Part shown: in pieces, positions 1 to 9,830 of the stretch
Layout: every line of letters begins with the position of its first letter
Numbering within the stretch: the stretch's first letter is position 1
Position numbers and translations under genes: made by a program
From: Chloroflexota bacterium
Lineage (GTDB): Bacteria > Chloroflexota > UBA11872
NCBI GenBank assembly: GCA_028874175.1
Contig: JAPPLN010000113.1
Span: 44,059-108,058 of the forward strand
Reading direction: 5' to 3'
Length of the DNA stretch: 64,000 bases
The notes under the pieces: model-generated
The model's database searches: none
Seen by the model: the letters and a program-made list of their open reading frames with translations, nothing else
Told to the model about the DNA's origin: nothing

Positions 1-504
1 TCACTGGCAATCCGCGCGGTAGGTCGCGCGGCCCAGGCGATGATCCAGGAGGTCCGCCGTCAATGGCGGGAAGAGCCCGGAATCATCGAAGGCACGGTCG
101 AGCCGAACTACAGCTTGGCCGTGGACATCAGCACGCGCTCGGCGCTGCGGGAGATGATCGCGCCGGGTCTGCTGGCCGTGATCATGCCGATCGTGGTCGG
201 GCTGGTGCTGCGAGCCGAGGCCGAGGCGGCCCTGTTGATGGTCGGAACCATTGCCGGCGTGCTGTTGGCGACGGTGATGAACAACGGCGGCGGCGCCTGG
301 GACAACGCCAAGAAATACATTGAGGCGGGGCACCTGCGCGACGAAAACGGCAATCCAATCGGCAAAGGCACGGACGAACACGCCGCATCGGTCGTGGGCG
401 ACACCGTGGGCGATCCGTTCAAGGACACCGCCGGACCGTCGCTGCACGTGCTGGTCAAGCTGTTGAGCACGATCACGCTGGTGCTCGCCCCGGTATTTAT
501 CTAG
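1..504 (+). CDS. hppA: Membrane-bound proton-translocating pyrophosphatase, C-terminal part (5' truncated by window)
   Basis: Open from base 1; ...GGGAWDNAKKYIEAG...GKGTDEHAASVVGDTVGDPFKDTAGPSLHVLVKL motif typical of H+-PPase C-terminus. Confidence 0.95.
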   Translation, partial: SLAIRAVGRAAQAMIQEVRRQWREEPGIIEGTVEPNYSLAVDISTRSALREMIAPGLLAVIMPIVVGLVLRAEAEAALLMVGTIAGVLLATVMNNGGGAWDNAKKYIEAGHLRDENGNPIGKGTDEHAASVVGDTVGDPFKDTAGPSLHVLVKLLSTITLVLAPVFI

Positions 505-566
505 CTGCTTTGACACTGGGCCGCCCGCCAGGGTGCGCGCCGGCGTCTCGCTGGGTCGACTGACCC

Positions 567-1376
567 ATGTGGGGCGAGGTGATCGTCCTGGCGGCGGTCC
601 AGGCGCTGACCGAGTTTCTGCCGGTCAGCAGCTCGGGTCATCTGCTGCTGGTTCCTGCCTTGGCGGGCTGGACCGATCCGTTTCTGACGGGGCTGACGCT
701 ATCGGTGGCACTGCACGTGGGGACGGGGCTGGCCCTGGTGATCGCGCTTTGGTCCGACTGGGTGTGGCTGGCCCGCGGCGTGATCGGCAAGGGACCCTCC
801 GTCCGGTTGGCCCGTCGGCTGCTAGCAGCGCTGGTGGGATCGACACTGCTGATCGGACTAATCGCGCTGCCGCTGCGCAGCTGGCTGACCACGCTGCGCG
901 ATCCCACGCTGGCGGCGGTGCTGCTCATCGTCTTTGGGCTGGGCCTGGCGGCGGCGGACCGGATTGGAACGAGCCGCCGCGACCTCGCGTCCACGCCATT
1001 CGCATTCTGGGTTGCGATTGGACTGTCGCAATTCGCGGCGCTGGTTCCCGGGGTTTCGCGGGCGGGTATCACGATGACGGTGGCGCGAGGTCTGGGTGTG
1101 GAGCGTCAGGCCGCCGCCAAGTTTTCGCTGTTTCTGCTGGCGCCGGCGGTGGCCGGTGCGGGCTTGGTGCAGTTCGTGGACGTGGCGATCAGCGGCAAGC
1201 CGATCGGCGACATCCCGCTGCTGATCGGGGCGACGCTGGTGGCGGCAGTGGTCGGGGCGGCCGCCGTGCGCTGGCTGCTGAGCTTCGTCGCCCGTCACAG
1301 CCTGGCGGCGTTTGCGGTCTACCGAGTGGCTGCCGGCACCCTGGCGCTGATCCTGTTGCTGACGCTGCGCGCCTGA
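567..1376 (+). CDS. uppP: Undecaprenyl-diphosphatase
   Basis: EFLPVSSSGHLLL and PGVSRAGITMT motifs of UppP/BacA. Confidence 0.93.
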   Translation: MWGEVIVLAAVQALTEFLPVSSSGHLLLVPALAGWTDPFLTGLTLSVALHVGTGLALVIALWSDWVWLARGVIGKGPSVRLARRLLAALVGSTLLIGLIALPLRSWLTTLRDPTLAAVLLIVFGLGLAAADRIGTSRRDLASTPFAFWVAIGLSQFAALVPGVSRAGITMTVARGLGVERQAAAKFSLFLLAPAVAGAGLVQFVDVAISGKPIGDIPLLIGATLVAAVVGAAAVRWLLSFVARHSLAAFAVYRVAAGTLALILLLTLRA

Positions 1377-1429
1377 AAAACCCGCGGTGAAGGCGGAAAC
1401 CGTCCATATAATCGCTTCTCCCAGGTGAG

Positions 1430-2467
1430 GTGCGTATGCGCATAGGAATTCTCAACGCGACCGGGTATTCCGGCGGCGAACTGGTTCGGTACCTGGCCGT
1501 CCACCCGGAGTTCGAAGTCGTCGGCGCCACCGCCCGCAGCCAGGCCGGACGCCGTTTGCACGAGGTGTTTCCGTGGATGCGCGCCAGCGGCCGCGCCGCC
1601 TACGCCGACCTGGAGCTGACGCCCGAGTTGAACGGCAGCGCCGATCTGGTGATCTCGTGCCTGCCGCACAAGGCGTCGGCGGCGAAGCTGGCTCCGTTTC
1701 TCGACGATGGGATGCGCTGCATTGACGTCAGTTCCGATTTCAGGCTGCGCAATCCGGCGGACTACCTGCGCTGGCATGGTGTGGAGCACGCGGCGCCCGA
1801 GTGGATCGACTCTGGCGTGTACGGGCTGACGGAGTGGCATCGCGACCAGATTCGCGAGACCGACCTGGTGGCCAATCCGGGATGTCACGCCATCACGGCG
1901 GCGCTGGCGCTGGCCCCGGCGGCGAGCGCCGGACTGCTCGCGGGCCACGTGATGGTGGACTCAAAGACCGGTGTTTCCGGGGCGGGACGTTCGGCGTCGG
2001 CCGCGTATGGATTCTCGGAGATCAATGAAGATTCGTCGGCCTATCGGGTTGCCGACCACTACCAGAGCCCGGAAATTTCGCAGGAGTTGAGCGACATCGG
2101 CGGCTCGCCGATCGAGGTGACATTCGCCCCGCACCTGGTGCCCATGACGCGCGGCATTCTGATCACGGCTTACGGGGCGCTGCGTGCCGATGTCGCCCCG
2201 TCGCACGTCGAGCAGGCGTACCGCGACGCCTACGAGGATGAGCCGTTCGTTCACCTTGCGGGCGTTCCGCCGCACACCAAGTGGACATCCGGCGGCAACC
2301 ATGCGTTTGTGCACTGGACCGTCGATGAGGCGACGCAAACGCTGGTGGCGATGGCGGCGATCGACAACCTGGGCAAGGGCGCGGCCGGCAGCGCGGTCCA
2401 GAACGCGAACGTTATGGCGGGGATCGACGAGCAGGTTGGCCTGGCGATTCCGCCGAGTCACCCGTAA
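1430..2467 (+). CDS. argC: N-acetyl-gamma-glutamyl-phosphate reductase
   Basis: GILNATGYSGGELVR, NPGCHAI(T) active site; heads arg operon. Confidence 0.96.
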   Translation: MRMRIGILNATGYSGGELVRYLAVHPEFEVVGATARSQAGRRLHEVFPWMRASGRAAYADLELTPELNGSADLVISCLPHKASAAKLAPFLDDGMRCIDVSSDFRLRNPADYLRWHGVEHAAPEWIDSGVYGLTEWHRDQIRETDLVANPGCHAITAALALAPAASAGLLAGHVMVDSKTGVSGAGRSASAAYGFSEINEDSSAYRVADHYQSPEISQELSDIGGSPIEVTFAPHLVPMTRGILITAYGALRADVAPSHVEQAYRDAYEDEPFVHLAGVPPHTKWTSGGNHAFVHWTVDEATQTLVAMAAIDNLGKGAAGSAVQNANVMAGIDEQVGLAIPPSHP

Positions 2468-3696
2468 TGCACGAGCCGCCGACGGAACTTGACGGCTTCC
2501 AGGTCGTTCCGGGCGGCACGCTGGCGCCCCGCGGATTCGTGGGCGGCGGCCTGGCCGCCGGGATCAAGGCTACCGGGGCGCTGGACCTGGGCGCGATCCT
2601 GAGCACGCGCACGCCCTGTCAGTCGGCGGCGACCTTTACGACCAACCGCGTATGCGGTGCATCGGTGACCATCAACAAGGAGCGCCTGGGTACAAAGCCG
2701 GCCCGCGGCATCGTATTCAACAGCGGAAACTCCAACGTGTTTACCGGAGCGCGCGGGCGGGCCGATGGCCTGGCGTTCATCGACGCCTTTGCCGGCCGGT
2801 TCGGCGTGCCGGCCGATGAGATTCTGGTTGCGTCAACGGGCGTGATTGGATTCCACCTGCCGATGCCCAAGATTCTTGCAGGAGTTGAGTCTCTTGAGCT
2901 GTCGCCCGACGCCGGCGAGGCGGTCGCAAGGGCCATGATGACCACCGACGTTGCGCCAAAGACGCTGGCCATTGAGATTCCGGTGTCCGGCGGCACCATT
3001 CGGATCGGCGGCGCCGCGAAGGGCGCCGGCATGGTGCATCCGAACATGGCGACGATGTTCGTTTTCATGACCACGGACGCCGAACTAGAGGGCGGCTCAC
3101 TGCAGCGCCTGCTGAGCGAGACCGTGGCCGACTCCTTCAACCTGCTCAGCATCGACGGCGACCAATCGACGAGCGACACCGCCCTGCTGTTGGCCAACGG
3201 GGCAAGCGAAACCGGCTCGATCCAGGAAGGCACGTCGGACGCGGACGCGTTTACGCGCGGTTTACGGGCAGTGTGCCAGTGGTTGGCGCAGGAGATCGTG
3301 CGGGGCGGCGAGGGCGTGACAAAGGTCTTCGCCGTGACGGTGCGTGGAGCGTCCAATAACGCCACGGCGCGGCAGGCGGCGCGCGCGGTCACGACGTCGT
3401 CACTGGTAAAGACCGCGATTCATGGCGGCGACCCGAATTGGGGTCGGATCGTCATGGCCCTTGGCAATAGCGGGGCAGTCTTCGACCCGGATCTGCTCGA
3501 CATCTGGATCGGCGATACGCAGGTCGTCCGCGACGGAGCGCCCGCGGTGTACGAGGAGGCCATGGTCGCCGAGCACTTCCGGCAGCCCGACGTAACGATC
3601 GAGGTGGCGCTGAACCAGGGCGAGGCGAGCGCGACGGCCTGGGGTGGGGATCTGTCGGCCGAGTACGTGGCGATCAACGCGGAGTACATGACCTGA
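2467..3696 (+). CDS. argJ: Bifunctional glutamate N-acetyltransferase/amino-acid acetyltransferase
   Basis: KGAGMVHPNMATMFVFMTTDA autocleavage motif; start overlaps argC stop. Confidence 0.96.
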   Translation: MHEPPTELDGFQVVPGGTLAPRGFVGGGLAAGIKATGALDLGAILSTRTPCQSAATFTTNRVCGASVTINKERLGTKPARGIVFNSGNSNVFTGARGRADGLAFIDAFAGRFGVPADEILVASTGVIGFHLPMPKILAGVESLELSPDAGEAVARAMMTTDVAPKTLAIEIPVSGGTIRIGGAAKGAGMVHPNMATMFVFMTTDAELEGGSLQRLLSETVADSFNLLSIDGDQSTSDTALLLANGASETGSIQEGTSDADAFTRGLRAVCQWLAQEIVRGGEGVTKVFAVTVRGASNNATARQAARAVTTSSLVKTAIHGGDPNWGRIVMALGNSGAVFDPDLLDIWIGDTQVVRDGAPAVYEEAMVAEHFRQPDVTIEVALNQGEASATAWGGDLSAEYVAINAEYMT

Positions 3697-3734
3697 GCGG
3701 CGACTCCTCGCCCGCAACCCTCGCGGGCCGCTAC

Positions 3735-4502
3735 GTGGTCGTCAAGATTGGCGGGACGGCGGACATGGCAGCCGGGCGAATCGGGGCCGACGTTCGTGCC
3801 TTAGTCGATAGCGGCGTACGCGTCGTGATTGCGCACGGGGGCGGCGACGAACTGACGGCCTGGCAAGCGGCGAGGAATCGCACGACCACATGGCACAACG
3901 GGCTGCGCGTGACCGACGACCAGACGCGGGACGACGCCGTGCTGGTGTTCCGGGGTCTGGTGGCGCCGGCCGTCGTGGGCGCGCTGCAGCATGCCGGGGT
4001 CTCGGCGGTGGGCATCAGCGGGCCGGATGGCGGCGTGGTGCGTGTTCGGCAGGCGTCCCCGGATCTTGGCTGGGTGGGTCGCGTCCGGACGGTGAACACG
4101 CGGATTCTCGATGACCTGACGTCCGGGGGACACGTGCCGGTGGTTTCGCCGCTTGGTGTTGATGATTGCGGGTCGATCTATAACGTGAACGGTGACGACA
4201 TCGCCGGGGCTCTGGCGCGTGCGACGCGAGCCGCGGCCCTCGTGTTCCTGACCGACGTGGACGGAGTACGGGACGCCGACGGCGACGTTCTCGCACAATT
4301 GGACCCGGATGGTGCCGAGCGCCTGATCCAGGATGAGGTCATTGCGGGCGGCATGGTTCCAAAGGTTCGGTCCGCAATCTCCCTGCTCGGCGACGTGGGG
4401 CGGGTCTGCATAGCCAATGGCTCGCGGCCGCACGCGTTACGACGTGCCCTGGACCCGGCAGGCGGCGGCACGCAGGTGAGGGCCGAGGCCGCGTCCCTAT
4501 AA
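3735..4502 (+). CDS. argB: Acetylglutamate kinase (start codon uncertain, may be slightly upstream)
   Basis: VVKIGG, AHGGG, FLTDVDGV, GGMVPKV motifs; position in arg operon. Confidence 0.93.
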   Translation: MVVKIGGTADMAAGRIGADVRALVDSGVRVVIAHGGGDELTAWQAARNRTTTWHNGLRVTDDQTRDDAVLVFRGLVAPAVVGALQHAGVSAVGISGPDGGVVRVRQASPDLGWVGRVRTVNTRILDDLTSGGHVPVVSPLGVDDCGSIYNVNGDDIAGALARATRAAALVFLTDVDGVRDADGDVLAQLDPDGAERLIQDEVIAGGMVPKVRSAISLLGDVGRVCIANGSRPHALRRALDPAGGGTQVRAEAASL

Positions 4503-4554
4503 TCCGAGTCGGAACGGCGACCGCCGTTCGACCCCTCCCGAGGCTGAACGACGC

Positions 4555-5733
4555 ATGGGCTGGCAAGAGCTGGAAGCGCGCTATTACCACCAGGCGTTTC
4601 GCCGCTTTCCGGTGACGCTGGTGCGCGGCGAGGGGTCGCGCCTGTGGGACGACGAGGGCAATTCGTACCTGGACTTCACCGCCGGCATTGCCGTGACCAC
4701 GCTGGGACACGGCGATCCCGAGCTGTGCGACGCGGTGGCGGACCAGGTGCGGTCGCTGGCGCACACTTCCAACCTGTTTTACACGACGCCGCAACTCGAA
4801 GTGGCGCAGCGCCTGGTCGACAACTCGGCGCTGGACCGCGTCTTCTTCGTCAACAGCGGCGCGGAGGCCAGCGAAACCTGCCTGAAGATCGCCCGCAAGT
4901 GGGGGCGAACGCAGCGGGACGGCGCCTACGAGGTCATCACGGCGGAGCACGGCTTCCACGGCCGCACGATCGCCACGACGGCCGCCACCGGCACACCGGC
5001 CTACCAGGAACCGTTCGCGCCCATGCCCTCAGGATTCACGCACGTGCCGCTGAACGACCTTGATGCCGTCGACGACTCGATTTCGTCGACGACGGCGGCG
5101 GTCATGGTGGAACTGGTTCAGGGCGAGAGCGGCGTGCGAACGGCGGACGTGGACTACGTGCAAGGTCTGCGCCGGGTCTGCGACGAGCACGGCGTGCTGC
5201 TGATATTCGACGAGGTTCAGACCGGCATCGGACGCACCGGCCGCCTGTTTGGCTACGAGAACTTCGGCGTGACACCCGACGTAATCGGTCTGGCCAAAGG
5301 GCTGGGCGGTGGGCTGCCCATCGGGGCCGTGCTGAGCAGCGAGGCCGTGAGCGTCCTGGCGCCCGGTGAGCATGGGTCCACCTTTGGCGGCAGCCCGGTT
5401 GCCTGTGCCGCAGCCCGGGTGGTGCTGGACCGCGTGATGGCTCCCGGGTTCCTCGATGAGGTGCAGGCAAAGGGCGAACACGTGCGGGCGCGTCTGCGGT
5501 CCAGCGCCGAGCAGGGCGCCCGGATCACCGACGTGCGCGGGTTGGGGCTGATGATCGGCCTTGACCTTGAATCCGAAGACGCGGCAACCGAGGTGGTGGA
5601 GAAGGCTCGAAGCAACGGGCTGCTGCTGATCAAGGCCGGGCCGGAGACGATCCGCATCGTGCCGCCGCTTACGATCACCGTTGATGAACTCGACGAAGGG
5701 CTGGATGCGCTCGACGCCGCGCGGGGCGCCTGA
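4555..5733 (+). CDS. argD: Acetylornithine aminotransferase
   Basis: Class III aminotransferase, DEVQTGIGRTG and LAKGLGGGLPIGA PLP-lysine motif. Confidence 0.94.
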   Translation: MGWQELEARYYHQAFRRFPVTLVRGEGSRLWDDEGNSYLDFTAGIAVTTLGHGDPELCDAVADQVRSLAHTSNLFYTTPQLEVAQRLVDNSALDRVFFVNSGAEASETCLKIARKWGRTQRDGAYEVITAEHGFHGRTIATTAATGTPAYQEPFAPMPSGFTHVPLNDLDAVDDSISSTTAAVMVELVQGESGVRTADVDYVQGLRRVCDEHGVLLIFDEVQTGIGRTGRLFGYENFGVTPDVIGLAKGLGGGLPIGAVLSSEAVSVLAPGEHGSTFGGSPVACAAARVVLDRVMAPGFLDEVQAKGEHVRARLRSSAEQGARITDVRGLGLMIGLDLESEDAATEVVEKARSNGLLLIKAGPETIRIVPPLTITVDELDEGLDALDAARGA

Positions 5734-5770
5734 CGGCGCCGCCGTCCGGCTGTTGAGATAGTCCGCTCTG

Positions 5771-7213
5771 ATGTGGGGCGGCCGCTTCGACAAACCGCCG
5801 GCGGACGTCGCGCGCGCCTTTACGCGCTCGTTTCCCGTTGACCGCCGCATGTACCGTGAGGACATCGTGGCCAGCCGCGCCCACGCCGCGATGCTGGGCC
5901 GGCAGGAGATCATTCCAGTCGGCAGCGCGAACGCCTTGGTCGATGCCCTTGACGCGCTTCTGACGGATCTGGATCAGACCGGCGGCCCTCCCCTGACCGC
6001 GGATGATGAAGACGTCCACAGCTACGTCGAACGGGAACTGACCGCGCGTATCGGCGACGACGGCCGACGTCTCCATGTGGCTCGCAGCCGAAACGACCAG
6101 GTCGCCACGGATTTTCGGCTCTACTGCAAGGGGTTCTGTCTTCGTCTCGCGACGGCGGTCCTGGACTTGCTGGGCGTACTCGCGCAGCGGGCCGATGAGG
6201 AGGCCGAGACTGTCGCACCGGGCTTCACGCACCTGCAGGTCGCCCAGCCGGTAACGCTGGGGCACTACTTCCTGGCCCTGTTTGAAATGCACCGACGGGA
6301 CGTAGACAACATCCTGTACGCCTACACCGTGTCCGACGTCTGCCCGCTGGGGGCCGGTGCCTTGGCAGGCCTCGCCTTCGATATCGATCGGGATTATGTG
6401 GCGGAGGAACTGTGCTTCAGCCAGGTAGCGCGCAACAGCCTAGATGCGGTGTCCGACCGCGACTTTGTGAGTGCTGTTCTCCAGGCGTGCGCGACGCTCA
6501 GTGGTCACTTATCACGATGGGCGGAAGACTTGGTTATCTGGGCGTCGCCCGGGTTCGGCCTCGTCCGGTTTGACGATGCTTTTGCGACTGGCAGCAGCAT
6601 GCTGCCCCAGAAGCTCAATCCGGACGTTGCCGAACTGACGCGCGCAAAGGCCGGGGCCATTGCCGGTGCGGCCGTCGGCTGGCAAGCGACGTTGAAGGGA
6701 GTGCCCCTCAGCTATGCCCTGGATATGCAGGAGGACAAGCGTTCCCTGTTCCGAGTCGAGGACGATGTCGTGGCGGCGCTACGGGCCCTCACGGGCGCTT
6801 TGCGCACTCTGACGGTAAACCGCGAGCGCATGGCGGAGGTGGCGAGCCTGGGACATTCGACCGCAATCGAGATTGCCGACTACCTGACGGAGCGCGGCGT
6901 GCCATTTCGCGATGCGCATGCGGCCGTGGGTCGTTTGGTTCGCCTGGCCGAGGACCGGGGCGTTGAACTGGCCGACCTTGAGGAGGCTGACTTTGTCGAG
7001 GCCGACGAGAGGCTGTCAGGGGACGTGCGAGATCGGCTGGAACTTCAGCGTGCTGTCGCGCGCCGAACGTCGCTCGGGGGAACCGCGCCAGCCCGGGTGC
7101 GCGAGGAAGCCGCGCGCGCGAACCGCTGGCTGCGCTGGCAACGAGACCACGTGCAAGACCTAACTGGTCGCGGCCTGCCGCTGGCCCTGCGGCCGTCGGC
7201 GAGTGCTCCGTGA
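5771..7213 (+). CDS. argH: Argininosuccinate lyase
   Basis: MWGGRF start and GSSMLPQKLNPD signature. Confidence 0.96.
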   Translation: MWGGRFDKPPADVARAFTRSFPVDRRMYREDIVASRAHAAMLGRQEIIPVGSANALVDALDALLTDLDQTGGPPLTADDEDVHSYVERELTARIGDDGRRLHVARSRNDQVATDFRLYCKGFCLRLATAVLDLLGVLAQRADEEAETVAPGFTHLQVAQPVTLGHYFLALFEMHRRDVDNILYAYTVSDVCPLGAGALAGLAFDIDRDYVAEELCFSQVARNSLDAVSDRDFVSAVLQACATLSGHLSRWAEDLVIWASPGFGLVRFDDAFATGSSMLPQKLNPDVAELTRAKAGAIAGAAVGWQATLKGVPLSYALDMQEDKRSLFRVEDDVVAALRALTGALRTLTVNRERMAEVASLGHSTAIEIADYLTERGVPFRDAHAAVGRLVRLAEDRGVELADLEEADFVEADERLSGDVRDRLELQRAVARRTSLGGTAPARVREEAARANRWLRWQRDHVQDLTGRGLPLALRPSASAP

Positions 7214-7294
7214 GTTCCTTGGCGTGCAAATGGCGTGGTGCAGCCGGCGACGGTTTGATCAGTCTCGATGTCCTCGAAAGAGCGATAGTCGAGC

Positions 7295-8080
7295 GTGACT
7301 AGCGCAAACGAAACGCCGGTACAACTCTCAATCGTCATCCCGGCATTCAACGAGAAGGATCGGCTGGGTGCCACGCTGCTTGCGGTTGACGAGTGGGCCG
7401 CCGGCCGTGAGGCGAGGGTTGAAGTCGTTGTCGTGGACGACGGATCGACGGATAACACGCTTGAGATATCCCGAATCTGGGCGAACGAGACGGAAGGCAG
7501 CGGTGCGGTTGCCTCTATAGTGCTGAATGAGCCACACCGCGGCAAAGGCGCGGCCGTGGCGCGCGGCATGCTCGCAGCGCGTGGCGCCGTTCGCCTGTTC
7601 ATGGATGCAGATCTGGCGGTACCGCTCGTTTACGTTGAACGCATCGTCGACGAGGTGCGACGCGGTGCCGACGTTGCGATCGGCTCGCGGGAGCTAGATC
7701 TGTCACAGCGATTTGACGAGCCGTGGTACCGCCATGCGCTAGGGCGTGGATTCAACCGTTTGGTGAGTTGGCTCGGCGTCAGCGGATTCACCGACACGCA
7801 ATGTGGCTTCAAGGGTTTTTCGGCAGATGCAGCCGAGGACATCTTTCGTCGGGCTCGGCTCTATCCAGCCGATGGAGAGGTCATAAAGCAGGAGCGGGTT
7901 ACCGCCTTCGATGTGGAACTGTTGGCTATTGCCCGCCGTCGCGGCTGGCAGACCGTGGAGATTCCAGTTGAGTGGCGGCATGTACCCATGAGCAAGGTTC
8001 GCCCGCTGTCCGATGCCGTCTCGATGCTGTTCGATGTTTTGAGAGTACGGTGGTATTTGCTGCGCAGGGCGTACGACTGA
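7295..8080 (+). CDS. Family 2 glycosyltransferase (dolichyl-phosphate-glucose synthase-like)
   Basis: LSIVIPAFNEKDRLGATL...VVVDDGSTDNT...MDADLAVPL...TQCGFKGF. Confidence 0.88.
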   Translation: MTSANETPVQLSIVIPAFNEKDRLGATLLAVDEWAAGREARVEVVVVDDGSTDNTLEISRIWANETEGSGAVASIVLNEPHRGKGAAVARGMLAARGAVRLFMDADLAVPLVYVERIVDEVRRGADVAIGSRELDLSQRFDEPWYRHALGRGFNRLVSWLGVSGFTDTQCGFKGFSADAAEDIFRRARLYPADGEVIKQERVTAFDVELLAIARRRGWQTVEIPVEWRHVPMSKVRPLSDAVSMLFDVLRVRWYLLRRAYD

Positions 8081-8126
8081 CGCTGGTTCAGCTACCGCGT
8101 GCCGTGGAGGATATAGCCTCGCGTAA

Positions 8127-9752
8127 ATGTGGTCGGCCCATGCGGCGGATGGCATCGGACGACTTGACGGTGTCAATTTGAAGGAAAAGAGCATTGTTCT
8201 GTTCGACGGCTGGCTGGAGACCCTGGGTGGCGGCGAGCGACAGGTTCTCAGCGCGGCCAGTGCGTTGCGGTCACTGGGAACGGTCAGCGTGGTGTCGCAC
8301 CGTCCGTTGCGCTGGACCACGGTGGTTGAGCGAGCCGCCGTCGATCTGGATGGAGTGAGATTCCGCACACTGCCGGAACGGCCCCAGCTGTCAGGACGTG
8401 AAGTGGCTGGTGATGCGGACCTGTTCGTTAATGGGACGCATCACAGCCTCGTCGATGGCCGTGGCTTGCCGTCAATGCGATTTGTCTACTTTCCAGCTCG
8501 GAATGCCAATCGTGCGCGGCGCATGGCCGGACAAGCGCTGCGAAGGCTGGCCGGGAATCTGGGCGCGGCGTACGAGCGATCAGGCTGGTTCGGGACCGAG
8601 GTTCATCAGCGCGTCCGCTATCGGCAGTCTGATGGCGCCGGACGGATCGGCGTTGGCGAAGGCGCTTGCCTCCGCTTGTGGATAAGTGCGATGACCGATG
8701 TGGATAGGGCCTACACAATTCAGACCGGCGCAGGCAAAGCGCTAACCGAGGGACTGGCTGGGCCCAAGGGCGACTTTGCGCCGAGCCCCTGGGTCGAGGT
8801 CCCGCGCGGATGCCGCGAACTGGTGGTGCATTCAGCGGCATCGCTGGGGACGAATGAGCGCGAAAGCCGACTGCTGGGGCTGGCGCTTGGCTCGATCGAG
8901 GAGCAGGGTCCTCCGCCACGGCGCCTGTTTCAGCGCACGACGCGGCGGCTGGTACCGGCACTGGGGAGCTGGGCAAGCGACGACCGCGAGGAGCAATACG
9001 CCAAAGCGCTCCGTTCGTACGACGTCGTGACGCCTAACTCCCACTTCACGGCGTCCTGGCTTAAGCGGCGCTGGGGCGTGACGGGTCCGGTCATTGAGCC
9101 TCCGGTCGTCGCCGAGGCACACGCGCACGCGACTCGGCAGCCGCTGATCGTATCGATCGGGCGCTTCTTCGTCGGCAGCCATAACAAGAAGCACCTAGTG
9201 ATGGTGCGTGCCTTCCGCAAGCTGTGCGACCGCGGGCTGGTTGGCTGGCGCCTGGCGCTGGTGGGGGGCGTCGGCCAGCAGCCGGCGGACTCGGCATATT
9301 TGCGCGAGGTGCAACAGGCGGCAGAGGGTCTGCCGATCGATGTGCATCCGGACGCTGACGAAGCGACCGTGAACGAGCTGCAGGAACACGCCGCCATTGG
9401 TTGGCACGCCGCAGGATTCGGCGAGTCGGAACGCCGAACTCCTGAGCGATTCGAGCACTTTGGCATGGCGGTGGCCGAACTCATGATGTCTGGCGCCGTG
9501 CCGGTGGTGTTTGACGGCGGCGGCTTGCGGGAAATCGTTGAACCGGGTCGCAGCGGATATCGATGGCGCACGCTGGACGAGCTGGCAGACGCCACATTGG
9601 CGCTGGCTCGAAACGGTCGGCGTCGCTCGGAAATTGCCGATGCGGCGCGGCGTCGCGCCGCGCGCTGGTCGCTGGCCGACTATCAGCGGCGGATCGTGAA
9701 CTTGGCCCTTGAGGTCATGGACGGCCACAGCGGCCGCCGGGACGCCGCCTAG
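8127..9752 (+). CDS. Family 4 glycosyltransferase (ALG11-like) with internal insertion; start uncertain
   Basis: LETLGGGERQVLSAASALRS N-terminal motif; IVSIGRFF...KKHLVM and HFGMAVAELMMSGAVPVV..GGLREIV C-terminal GT-B motifs. Confidence 0.82.
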   Translation: MWSAHAADGIGRLDGVNLKEKSIVLFDGWLETLGGGERQVLSAASALRSLGTVSVVSHRPLRWTTVVERAAVDLDGVRFRTLPERPQLSGREVAGDADLFVNGTHHSLVDGRGLPSMRFVYFPARNANRARRMAGQALRRLAGNLGAAYERSGWFGTEVHQRVRYRQSDGAGRIGVGEGACLRLWISAMTDVDRAYTIQTGAGKALTEGLAGPKGDFAPSPWVEVPRGCRELVVHSAASLGTNERESRLLGLALGSIEEQGPPPRRLFQRTTRRLVPALGSWASDDREEQYAKALRSYDVVTPNSHFTASWLKRRWGVTGPVIEPPVVAEAHAHATRQPLIVSIGRFFVGSHNKKHLVMVRAFRKLCDRGLVGWRLALVGGVGQQPADSAYLREVQQAAEGLPIDVHPDADEATVNELQEHAAIGWHAAGFGESERRTPERFEHFGMAVAELMMSGAVPVVFDGGGLREIVEPGRSGYRWRTLDELADATLALARNGRRRSEIADAARRRAARWSLADYQRRIVNLALEVMDGHSGRRDAA

Positions 9753-9830
9753 GTCTGGACTCACCTCAACCGAACTGGGCGATTGTGCCAACGGGCGCGT
9801 GCTGGTTGCTAGCATCGTGGGTTCGCGCCT

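Noticed and set aside
8676-8687. DnaA-box-like TGTGGATAA inside the GT4 gene
   Set aside because: Single site inside a coding sequence with no cluster or AT-rich unwinding region; not evidence of oriC.
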